This document shows positions 33,484-42,265 of a DNA stretch of 64,000 nucleotides, in pieces. Each line of letters starts with the position of its first letter. Within the stretch, counting starts at the first letter, position 1. The notes under the pieces are model-generated. The model searched no databases. It was not told the origin of the DNA and was given only the letters and a program-made list of their open reading frames with translations. The position numbers and the translations under genes were made by a program. The stretch lies in contig CM043790.1 in the NCBI GenBank assembly GCA_023974075.1, positions 231,879 through 295,878 of the forward strand, read 5' to 3'. Origin of the DNA: Chaenocephalus aceratus. Its lineage: Eukaryota > Chordata > Actinopteri > Perciformes > Channichthyidae.

Positions 33484-34410
33484 AGATAACAAGATGCTGA
33501 GCAGTTATTTAATTGTTGCATGTAATTATTATTATACTGCGTGCTTCTTAGTTATTCCATCTTTTGCTGTAACATGGATCTGTATATAACTCTATATTTA
33601 CTTGTTATCTACCACACTTCCTTCTACATCATACACCATCATTATACATGATGGTGTATATAGGATATATATATATTTGTATACATTACATATCTGTAAA
33701 TTGTATAATTTTATTTAAACGTCTTTTTGATCTCTGTCTATAAACACAAACTGAGTAAGATTGACAATAAAGTTGACTTTGAAAAATATATATATTCTTT
33801 ATGGAAATAGTTGACTGTTGGAAAAATGAATCCAAATGAAACGTTGGACTGAACTACAACTTTAAATCTCTTTAAATCTCTACGGACTGTTTTTCAGTGG
33901 GATGGCAAGTTCCTATCTTTAAACATGTATTAGTTTTTTCTCAGAACAGATTTGATTTTCTGAAGTTAATTTAACTTTGCCGACCATGTAAGGTCATTAT
34001 TAAAAAGGTACAATCAATTTGTTTAGGGTTGACTAAAATAATGAAAAACATTCATTTGGATAATTTACGGACAGAATAAGAAACTCAATGATGCTCTACT
34101 CACCTGTTCCTTTTTATAAAGTGAAACAGTTGAAACGATAGATTTTAGTAAACTTAAAAACAACCTTCTCCAAAAGCAATCAAGGAATATACCGAATACT
34201 TGTTTTAGAACTTTATTACATATTTTTATATAAATAGTTTGAATGATCCATAATTGACAGAAGCTTGTGTTTACACTGACCTGTCACTCATATATTAATG
34301 TCTTTGTAACTTCAGTAAACCACTACCTCACTCATTTCTTTCATTCATCACGGTTCAGTAAACTAAGTGACACATGAACCAGTTTAATAATTATAATAAC
34401 GTAGGATTGC
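33484..34410. other. Element 3 interior, AT-rich
   Basis: No gene. A retroelement-tail-like motif (gacaataaagttgactttga) lies at 33760-33780, and a short palindrome (acaccatcattatacatgat) near 33635. Confidence 0.4.
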
Positions 34411-34446
34411 AACTCTTTGAAACTGTAGGTGGCTCTTAAAAGAGCC
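34411..34446 (-). promoter_or_regulatory. Histone mRNA 3' stem-loop and downstream element
   Basis: On the minus strand, GGCTCTTTTAAGAGCC (34431-34446) is the exact histone mRNA stem-loop bound by SLBP. Then come acc and, a few bases on, a purine-rich tcaaagagtt (34411-34420), which fits the U7 snRNA-binding downstream element. It lies 22 nt after the stop of the H3 fragment. Confidence 0.9.
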
Positions 34447-34468
34447 GTTGTGTTTGGGTGTGCTGGTC

Positions 34469-34546
34469 TCAGGTCAGTCTAAGCCCTCTCTCGCGGATGC
34501 GGCGGGCCAGCTGGATGTCCTTGGGCATGATGGTGATCCTCTTTGC
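34469..34546 (-). pseudogene. Histone H3 3' coding fragment
   Basis: The minus strand reads [18 protein letters not shown], the C-terminal end of histone H3 (normally [22 protein letters not shown]). A two-base loss after the last RIR shifts the frame, giving ERGLRLT before a TGA at 34469-34471. Everything upstream of AKR is unrelated sequence, so only the last 20 or so codons were captured. The stem-loop and downstream element follow, so the source was genomic DNA rather than a processed mRNA. It sits inside ISL2EU-like element 3. Confidence 0.88.
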
Positions 34547-34559
34547 TTGGTTCATCTTA

Positions 34560-35528
34560 CTGGGGGGCAGCTACATGGATGTCGGTGCAGTCCACAGTCA
34601 TTGTGCAGTTGAAGGCAGAATGAATTTATTATTGACTCCGAATGAAGCACAACTTCATGTCATACAATACATTGACTTTATTTGTAATTGTGTAAAAACA
34701 TATGAGCATTGATTAGCAAGCAGGACCAGCAGGAACAGAGCACGGTGATGGATGGAGCTGAGAAGAATAAAGAAAACAGATCAACTTTATTATCAGATAT
34801 TAAAAATTCAATTTCAAAACAAGTTGCCGCTCCTACAGTTTTCTAGTGTGTAAAGATGATTTCACTTGACCTATACAAAATATCACACTCAATACATGTG
34901 TGTCTCTGGGGGGTGCATTGTGCCTTTGATGTATATAAATAATATACCATAACCAAATACTATTACGTACAGTGGAAATCAGGTTGCCAGAGCAGGTCAG
35001 TCCAGTGTGCATGTTCCTCAGGGTCTCAGCAGTTACAGGTGAGGGAAAGGAAATAAAAGAGAAAAAGCTCAGTAACAACACTTTGAATAATTATCTCTTT
35101 TAATAATTTTCTATCAGTAATCACTCAACTACTGTCTTTCCAACAAACAGATTAACTCACTATCATCACAATGAAACAAGTCCAGAAGAATTTCATGCAA
35201 AGCTGCCTGCCTGCCTTCGACTCTCCCTGAACTGCCTGATCTTTTAATGTTCAATGTTAACCATTTGTGCAGATAGCATTAAGTAGAAAAGATCGCCGAT
35301 GCTAATGTGCCGTTAGCCTACCTCCCGCCCCCTTAGCACCTGGTGGAGGGGGCGATAGGCTACTCTTCAAATGTTTCACAAAATACTTACCATCATGACT
35401 ACTCTTACTGTTTAACATTTGGGTTTACTTCATGTTAAGGCTAATACAAATGACAAGGCTAAGTAATGTGATGCTAACTAACGTGCTCGCTACTAGCTAT
35501 GTAGCTAACTTGACTATGTTCCATGCAA
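34560..35528 (-). other. Element 3 interior including THAP-gene intron
   Basis: 35260-35520 is the reverse complement of the THAP-exon downstream intron of element 2 (about 29985-30250), including gttagctacatagctagtag on the minus strand. The rest (34560-35250) shows nothing recognised. Confidence 0.5.
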
Positions 35529-35748
35529 AACGTCGGGTTACGTAGTGTAACCCTTGTAATATTAGCACAGGCGGAGCTCTCTACTGGACTCTATGGGTAC
35601 TCTCTTACCCCGCAAGCATTCTCCCACTGAGACTTCTATAGACGTAGCCGGCCCTGGGCGGGCCTACCTGAATGCGCGCGCATCACACCGTATAAAAGGA
35701 GGCCTCGCCTCCTGACTATCATCCTACACCTCTCTTCAGCGAGCGGAA
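35529..35748 (-). repeat. 3' inverted terminal repeat of the DIRS
   Basis: 35571-35748 is the near-perfect reverse complement of 41686-41858. It includes tataaaagga at 35691-35700. The outermost 40 bases are specific to this end and reappear complemented in the internal region. Confidence 0.92.
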
Positions 35749-35764
35749 TAGGACAGACAGTGCC

Positions 35765-35870
35765 CCGAGTAGAGGGCTCCGCCTGTGACAAGGGTTACAC
35801 TACGTAACCCAACGTTATATCTCTCACAGGCACCGCCCTCTACTGGACTCTATGGGTACAGTGGGTGGAG
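35765..35870 (-). repeat. DIRS internal complementary region
   Basis: This block contains ggttacactacgtaaccc joined to aacgttatatctctcacagg. The first part complements the left outer end (35531-35555); the second complements the right outer end (41840-41873). It thus spells the junction of the two ends, as expected for the template that closes the circular DIRS intermediate. Confidence 0.85.
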
Positions 35871-36269
35871 CCGCGATGTATACGCGCACTGTCGTCCAAC
35901 AATATTCCACCCTACTGCCCCTGACCGGCTATTATGGTCAGCAGCTGCTGCCCCACCTTCTCCTTTAACCCGGTTGTAACCGAGGAGAAATCTGGGCTGT
36001 GGCTGACAGAGCACACCCTGCTGCGCTTACCTCGCAAAAAGTGTGCTCAAAAAACAATGCCGGGGGACCCCCCCACCCTGGATGGGGAGAGCCCCCTCGG
36101 CCCCGAAAGGGCTAACTACACGCCTGCCTCCCTGAATCCCTAAGGATAACAGGGAGAGCGCCAGAGCCCCTGCCCCACACTCAAACACTGACCCCGTGTC
36201 GAGTGTGTGGACTAAAGTGTGGAGGGCTCCCCCCCTCCTGCTCTCGGCAACCCACAACCCCCCTCCCCC

Positions 36270-37400
36270 CTACCAGTCCTGTGTTGCCCCCGCAAGTACA
36301 GACGAGGAGAAAGAGCCCGACATGTCCAAGAGATAAAACCTTATGAAGGGGCCTGGCGTCGACCAAGACGCCGCTGTGCATATATCCTCCACACTCACAC
36401 CGTTGAATAAGGCTGTTGACGCAGCCACAGCCCGTGTGGAGTGTGCACGAACCCCCGTGGGGCAGGCTCTCCCTGCCTGTCCGTAGGCATGTGCAACGCA
36501 CTCGCAGAGCCAGCCTGCCAGGCGTTTCTTGGACAGAGCTTTCCCGATCACCCCGCCCCCGAAGCACACGAACAGCTGTTCGGTGCGTCTAAGGGCAGCC
36601 GTGCGCTCTACATAACATGCTAGCGCACGCACCGGGCAGAGGAGGTGCAGTTTAGCTTCCCTGGTCCCACCATGGGGGGGAAGACTAAAACCCCCTAACT
36701 GAATAGCCCTTGACCTGAACGCACTCCTTAGGCTCTTGGGCACAAAGGAGGGGTTCGGTCTGAGTGTCGCGCCGCTCCGGTCACCCCGAATCTGTAAACA
36801 GCTCGGGTGCACCGACAGAGCAGTTAACTCAGACACTCTTTTGGCTGACGTTAAGGCAAGAAGCAAAGCTGTTTTCCACGACAATGCTTTCAGAGAGGAG
36901 AGCTCCAGAGGCTCAAACGGCCCCGAGGCCAGAGCCTCGAGCACTAGGGGCAGGTCCCACTGTGGGGTGGAGGCGTGCACTACTGGGCGCAGCCTCCTGA
37001 CCCCCTGTAAAAACCGCGACATCAGTGGTTGACTAAAGGCTGACCTGCCGCCAAATCCCTCATGGCAGGCAGAGATGGCTGCTGCATACACCTTCACTGT
37101 TGAATGAGCCAGCCCTCTGTCCACCAGTAACTATAAGAAGGATAAAATAGAGCCTAACTCACAAGATAGGGGCTCTATTCTCCGCTCCTCACACCATCGC
37201 TGGAATCCTAGCCACCTCGGCCTGTAACAGGCTGTGGTGGATCCAGCTCTAGCTGCCTGGATAGACTGAATAACGCTGTCAGACAATCCACCCTGTCTCA
37301 GCCTGTCCCTCTCAGGAGCCAAGCCTGGAGAGGACGGCCCAGAGTGGGTAACGCCCCGATTGCACCTGCCTCTTGAGACATCGCCCCCCAGAACTGGGGA
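36270..37400 (-). pseudogene. DIRS tyrosine recombinase (integrase), one stop
   Basis: From the Met at 37124 the domain shows the first catalytic Arg in SAKRVSEL (R96), the H-x2-R box in RAHSTRAVA (H228, R231), a Trp in the last His/Trp position (W254) and the nucleophile Tyr in FYLLDM (Y264). These are the residues that cut and rejoin DNA during integration of the circular intermediate. Upstream, the frame to about 37400 holds the SAM-like DNA-binding part (SDSVIQSIQAARAGST). A single in-frame TAG at 37128-37130, probably a mutated CAG, separates the two. Joined to the RNase H region by a further frameshift near 37400. Confidence 0.9.
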
Positions 37401-38818
37401 ACCGCCCAGGGCTGGCCCACCTTCATCTGTGTCATCTCTGAGTACCACGGCGCCCCAACACGGTCCGGAGCCACTAGGATGACTGACAGACGTTCTCCCC
37501 TCACTCTCCTCAGGAGGGGGAGAATGAGACGCAGCGGTGGAAAGGCGTATAGCAGCTTCCTTGGCCATGGCTCGTGTGCAAACGCGTGCACCCCCAAGGG
37601 CGGGTCGTCGCTCCGAGCCACGGAGAACCACAGGGCACAGTGGCTGTTTCGCCGGCTGTGGTCAACAAGGCGGCGGATCGAACTCCACCCTGCTTGTTGA
37701 TATAAGCCACTGTGGTGCTGTTGTCGCTCCTGACCATTACATGTTCCCCCTGAATTAGGGGCCTGAAATGCTGGAGGACTAACACTACCGCCCGTAGCTC
37801 TAGGAGGTTGCTGTGTCGAGACTCTGTTAAAGCCCAGCGCCCACCTATAGCCCTCTTCAGGCAGGTCCCTCCCCATCCTGTTCCGGATGCATCCGTGAAC
37901 ACTGTGATGTAGGAGGTCACCCGTCCCAGTGGAGACCCCCTCCGGAGGTGATCCGGGGACCCCCAAAACCGGAGGTTGCCCCTCACTGAGGGGGGTATGG
38001 TCACCAGCCGCCGCTTGAGCCTCTTGGGATCCAAGCGCAGGCTGGAGAACCACCTCTGCAGGCGGCGCATATGCAGTAACCCTAACGGGACCATCATGTG
38101 AGCAGCCGCCATGAGACCCAGCGTCTGCATGACAGTAAAAGCTGTCACTGTTGCCCCCTGTCGCAGTCTGCGTACCCCCTGAAGAAGGGACGCACGTCTG
38201 CTCTCTGACAGGGTGGCGCGCAACGTGCCTGCATCGAGCACCACACCCAAATACAGCGCCCGTTGGTGAGGTATGGGGGTGCTCTCTTTCCAATTGATCG
38301 CGAAGCCTAATCTGGTTAGGTGTGTGATCAATTGTGCTGTGCAAAACATTGCCTGTTCCCGTGACCCAGCCATGACTATGAGGTCGTCTATGTAAAAGAA
38401 AACTCTCATGCCATGTGCGCGCAGCGGTTGAAGCGCTGTGGCCACGCATTTGCTGAATGTGCGTGGGGATAGGGAATAGTCGAACGGCAGCCTGTTGTAC
38501 TCGTAGGCTATTCCCTGGAAGGCAACACGCAGATACTTTCTGTGCTTTGGAGCAATTTCTACATGAAAGTACGCGTCTTTCAGGTCGATGGTGGTGAACC
38601 AATCGCCTGGCTGCACCAGCCCCAGTAACTGTTTCATAGTTAGCATGCAGAATTTCCTGCGGGAAATGTGGCGATTCAGGCCGCGGAGATCTAGAATAGG
38701 TCTGAATTTCCCTGTCTTCTTGGGAACCAGGAAGTATATGGAATAAAGACCCTCTTCCCTGCGCTGAGGGTGCACAACAGACACAGCCTGTTTCTGCACC
38801 AGAGCCTGAATCTCTCAG
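37400..38818 (-). pseudogene. DIRS reverse transcriptase-RNase H, frameshifted
   Basis: From 38799: LVPKKTGKFRPILDLRGLNR (fingers), TIDLKDAYFHV (motif A), SLSPRTF (motif B) and FFYIDDLI (motif C, D138-D139). RNase H follows with FTDASGTGWGG (D303), LLELRAV (E335) and VRSDNSTTVAYIN (D359). Near 37680, just after INKQGGV, the frame is lost. The true continuation (HAFAHEPWPRKLLYAFPP) is in another frame down to about 37440. The first 20 or so codons abut the Gypsy insert at about 38818. A long frame covering 37298-39115 is mostly a shadow; only its last part is real. Confidence 0.92.
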
Positions 38819-38821
38819 GGC

Positions 38822-39766
38822 TCCCTCCTGGGTGAACACGAAAAGCTCATCCGAGCGTTGGTGGAGAGTAACCGGTCCATGGCTCATCATGTCTCCGAGT
38901 TGGCGTGCCAGATCTCCGCTCTCACTACCTCGACGGTAGCATTTCAGGCTACTCCCAGTCCAGCCCCTTTGCCCCCTCCTCGCCAGGATTTTCCTATCAC
39001 CGATCCTGAGCCATTTCACGGAGATGTGGAGAAATGCAGAGGTTTTTTGTTCCAATGTAACAAGGTTTTTCGCCAGCGTCCTGTTGCATTTGCTGCTGAA
39101 GCAACGAGGATTCATTTTGTTTTGGGGTTGCTCCGCGGGAGAGCTTTAACCTGGGCAGAGGCTTTAAACTCTTCGGTGGATTTTGACACTCTACGTTTTG
39201 AGGGCTTCTCTGATCGGTTCTCAGCTGTTTTTGATCATCCCAAATCTTCTGGCTCCGCCGAGAATAAGCTGCTTAGCCTGCAACAAGGAAGCCGGACAGT
39301 GGCTGATTACTCCATCGAGTTTCACACACTCGCTGCAGAGGCTCGATGGGACGATGCGGCTCTCAAGGCGGTGTTTTTAAGAGGATTAAGGGACCAGCTT
39401 CGGGACGAATTGGCAGCACGAGACGTTCCAGCGGATCTCTCAGAGCTGATCTCCTTAGTGTCTCGTTTGGACGGTCGTCTGCGGGAGCGCCGAACTGAGC
39501 GGACACGGAGGGATTCACCAGCCTCACTCAGTAAGCCCAGTTTTTCCTCCTACTCTGCTCACTCTGTGTCTAGACCGCCCTCTTTTCCCCCATCGTCCAG
39601 CGTGCGCACCTCTTCTCAGGAGGAGCCCATGCAACTGGGTCGTGCTAGACTTTCTCTGGAGGAGCGTCAGCGCCGGATAGGTGCAGGCCAATGCCTGTAT
39701 GGTGGAAAGACTGGGCATAGCATTCCCAACTGCCCAGTACGTCCAAACTGGGAGGCTCGTCAGTAA
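38822..39766 (+). pseudogene. Gypsy Gag with altered zinc knuckle
   Basis: An open frame from the left junction (SLLGEHEKLIRALVESNRS) through 39766. The capsid-type core shows DPEPFHGDVEKCRGFLFQC and the DYSIEFHTLAAE segment of Gypsy Gag. The C-terminus has a CCHC-type knuckle, CLYGGKTGHSIPNC, in which the second Cys is replaced by Gly, so RNA binding is likely impaired. Gag packages the RNA in live elements. The true Met probably lies in the lost 5' part. Confidence 0.85.
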
Positions 39767-39768
39767 GA

Positions 39769-40245
39769 TTGGGGGTCCTGACGAGTCCACAGCAATCATC
39801 TCTAATCCCATCCTTGACTCGTTTTCTTATTCCCGCCAAGCTCTGTGTTAGTTCTATGACATTGCCTCTCCAGGCTCTCATTGATTCTGGTGCGGAGGAT
39901 AGCTATTTGGACCAGGAGCTAGCTGAACAGCTGGGACTCTGCTTGGAGCCGCGAGAGGAACCGTTAACTGCCTATGCTCTAAATGGACAAATCATTTCCT
40001 CAGTCACAGCACAGTCACCCCTTGTGACTTTAATCACCTCCGGAAACCACCGTGAACTTATCCAGTTTAAGGTAATATCCTCTCCTTCTACTCCTCTGGT
40101 TTTGGGTTACCCGTGGCTACGTACTCACAACCCACACATTGATTGGGCTAAGGGAAGGATTATTGAATGGGATCAGCACTGTCTCGCTAACTGCCTGTGT
40201 TCTGCCCTACCTTCAACTTCTGTTTCCCCAAAGATTTCCTCCCCC
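39769..40245 (+). pseudogene. Gypsy aspartic protease fragment
   Basis: Follows Gag by one codon. It contains the retropepsin motif ALIDSGAEDSYLD (catalytic Asp in DSG) and the later LGYPWLRTHNPHIDW block of Gypsy proteases. It would process Gag-Pol. The frame leaves Gypsy sequence at about 40245 and runs on into antisense DIRS gag sequence to 40500. Confidence 0.85.
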
Positions 40246-40272
40246 CGCCGAGACGCTACCTCCCTCCGCCAG

Positions 40273-41682
40273 TCAGCTTCGGGCAGACGGCGCACCCCAC
40301 CCGGCCGCTCTCTGCTGCTGATGAGCCTGCCGAGGTCGGGCAGCCCTTCCCCGTGGCTGCCGATATGCCGGTACCACGTGATGGGCCGTAGAGGTGGAGG
40401 GCGCCGCAGCTACGGGACCCCCGTGCCGGCGCCTCTCCCTCCGCTTCACTGTCGCACTGCGCTCCCTCGCCTGCATGGAAACGCGTGGAGGAGCGCGTAG
40501 CAGGGCCGGAGGCGGGGCCAGCGGTAGCATCCTGCTAAGCTGGACCCTTTCCTCCTCCAGCCGGCTGAAGCGCTGAGTGACCGAGGAGATTGACCCAAAG
40601 AGCCCCTCCGTGGACACGGGGGCTCCGAGGAGATCTTCTCGGTCTTTTCTAGATAGGGCAGTGAGTCCCAACCACACGTGACGAGACGCCACTGTGGCCA
40701 AGGAAATCACCCGCCCTGCTGCAGCGGCCACGCCATGAATCAGATTATTCATCTGACCTATAGCGCGGTCCGGATAATCGCTCCCATCTTGTGACAGGAG
40801 GGTGGGGGCGGCTGCCTGAGGGGTGATCAGGGAGACGCCCAACATGCCAAGATTATTGGCTGCAGCCGCCATCTGCGTACCGAGCTTGAACATCTTGTCC
40901 AGATATTCCAGAGTGTCTCGGTCCCGGGGCAGCGGGGGCAGGGGTCGCTTACCCTCCGCCCAACCAGCCACCCGCGGAAGCAGATGGGCTGCCAGGCTCT
41001 CATCAAGGGGGGGCACCCCCGCACACGCTGTGTCCGAGCGGCCCTCCACCTTGATGATGCCTGCCATAGCGGCTACTGGGGCCTTCGTCTTAAATGGCTG
41101 CTGCCATGTCGCCTCCACACACCGCCATATATCAGGCAGTTGGGGCGAAACGAAGGTTGGTTGCGCTGGATGCACCGGGCCGTAAAACCCTGTCTCAGGC
41201 GGCTTATACATGTAGGCCTCGGTGGCAGCGGTGGTGGGAGCGGTAGGCCTACGCGGGAAATCCAAACGTGCAGACCTGAGAGTCGGACCTCCCGACACCG
41301 AGGCGTCCTCGTCCTCCTCCTCCGGAATCGGGGTTGTCTGGCCCCACGGAAGGGAGAATCGGAACGTAACTTCCTCCTCTCCTGACTCGCCCATCTCGAC
41401 GACGTCGAGATCCGAATCCTCCACCTCCTCCTGCGGAGTCTCTGCTGACAGGAAATGCTGCCCACGATGCTCACGCGTGAGCCGAGGAAGCATCTGGCAG
41501 GCTGAGCATGCCGGCGTCGGGCCCATACCGCTCACAGCGTGGTTAGGCCCCATACACAAAAAACAGGAGGGGTGTGGATCCGCTCCCGCGATCAGGTTTG
41601 GACATTTCGGGCAGGTCCTGTGGTCAAGAACTGACTCCATTATCTCTAAATGTTCCGTCTTTCTAAGCTCCGTGAAAAACAC
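40273..41682 (-). CDS. DIRS Gag protein, intact frame
   Basis: A 469-codon uninterrupted frame. The likely start is the Met at 41640 (MESVLDHRTCPKCP), since the first 14 residues lie next to the terminal repeat. A Cys-rich N-terminus (CPKCP, CFLCMGPNH, CSACQML) is followed by an acidic stretch (EEVEDSDLDVVEMGESGEEE), a central helical region and a basic Arg/Pro/Gln-rich tail that could bind nucleic acid. Stop at 40273-40275. It lies just inside the 5' terminal repeat, whose minus-strand TATAAAAG at 41731-41738 is a plausible promoter. This is the only uninterrupted gene of the element. Confidence 0.88.
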   Translation of the reverse strand: MFFTELRKTEHLEIMESVLDHRTCPKCPNLIAGADPHPSCFLCMGPNHAVSGMGPTPACSACQMLPRLTREHRGQHFLSAETPQEEVEDSDLDVVEMGESGEEEVTFRFSLPWGQTTPIPEEEDEDASVSGGPTLRSARLDFPRRPTAPTTAATEAYMYKPPETGFYGPVHPAQPTFVSPQLPDIWRCVEATWQQPFKTKAPVAAMAGIIKVEGRSDTACAGVPPLDESLAAHLLPRVAGWAEGKRPLPPLPRDRDTLEYLDKMFKLGTQMAAAANNLGMLGVSLITPQAAAPTLLSQDGSDYPDRAIGQMNNLIHGVAAAAGRVISLATVASRHVWLGLTALSRKDREDLLGAPVSTEGLFGSISSVTQRFSRLEEERVQLSRMLPLAPPPALLRAPPRVSMQARERSATVKRRERRRHGGPVAAAPSTSTAHHVVPAYRQPRGRAARPRQAHQQQRAAGWGAPSARS

Positions 41683-41685
41683 TTC

Positions 41686-41873
41686 CGCTTGCTGAAGAGA
41701 AAAGGATGATAGTCAGGAGGTGAGGCCTCCTTTTATACGGTGTGATGCGCGCGCATTCAGGTAGGCCCGCCCAGGGCCGGCTACGTCTATAGAAGTCTCA
41801 GTGGGAGAATGCTTGCGGGGTAAGAGAGTACCCCTAGAGTCCAGTAGAGGGCGGAGCCTGTGAGAGATATAAC
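41686..41873 (-). repeat. 5' inverted terminal repeat of the DIRS
   Basis: Inverted partner of 35571-35748. The outer extension (ggcggagcctgtgagagata) is complemented in the internal region at 35800-35870. Confidence 0.92.
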
Positions 41874-41884
41874 ATGTGTATTAC

Positions 41885-41997
41885 CTGATATATTTGGTCC
41901 AACGACTCCTGGTCCTTTCATCAGACGGGAAGCGATAGAACGAGCAAGTGGTATGATCACTTTTGTGATTCCAACCTGGTACAAAGCACACAGGCAT
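41885..41997 (-). pseudogene. THAP exon 1, element 3, with lost zinc ligand
   Basis: The minus strand reads MPVCFVPGWNH, a later Cys, FYRFPSDERTRSRWTKYIR, then a donor (cag|gtaata). It is 113 nt, the same length and phase as in element 1. The second Cys of the C-x4-C pair is Trp here (tgg), so the zinc site is broken. The DIRS lies 11 bp past the donor in the intron and the L2 LINE about 40 bp before the ATG. Confidence 0.75.
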
Positions 41998-42265
41998 CTT
42001 GTAAAAGTGAATTTATTGGAGCAATCTCTGGAGGGAATTACATTACATTACATTACATTACATTGCATTTAGCTGACGCTTTTATCCAAAGCGACTTACA
42101 ATAAGTACATTCGACCAGGAAGACACAACCTTGAAGAAAACAGAATCATATAAGTACATCAGGTTTCATAGAGCCAAGTATTTCAAGTGCTACTCAACTG
42201 GCTATAGATAAGCCAGTCCTTTATTAGTATATAAGTGCTCTGTTAGCAGTTCTTTGTTAGTCATT

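Larger units (their letters stand above)
38819..40245 (+). mobile_element. Ty3/Gypsy gag-protease segment inside the DIRS
   Basis: An LTR-less Gypsy fragment, opposite in strand to its DIRS host, sits exactly between DIRS Gag and RT. Only gag and protease are present; RT, integrase and both LTRs are absent. The edges are placed where DIRS similarity stops (near ctcagg at 38818) and resumes (near 40245). No target duplication was made out. Confidence 0.75.
35529..41873 (-). mobile_element. DIRS-type tyrosine-recombinase retrotransposon
   Basis: A 6.3-kb element on the minus strand: Gag (41682-40273), a foreign Gypsy insert, RT-RNase H (about 38818-37420) and tyrosine recombinase (about 37400-36270). 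It has inverted terminal repeats of about 180 bp and an internal complementary region near the 3' end, which is the DIRS plan. Such elements replicate through a circular DNA that the recombinase integrates without target duplications; accordingly only AAC is shared at the two edges. It sits in the intron just after the THAP exon of element 3. Confidence 0.93.

Noticed and set aside
37298..39115. 605-codon minus frame
   Set aside because: Most of it overlaps the true RT-RNase H frame as a shadow and even crosses into the Gypsy insert. Only its last about 100 codons are the genuine RNase H continuation after a frameshift.
40823..41695. Frames antisense to DIRS Gag
   Set aside because: GC-rich mirror frames of an intact Gag gene; no motif.
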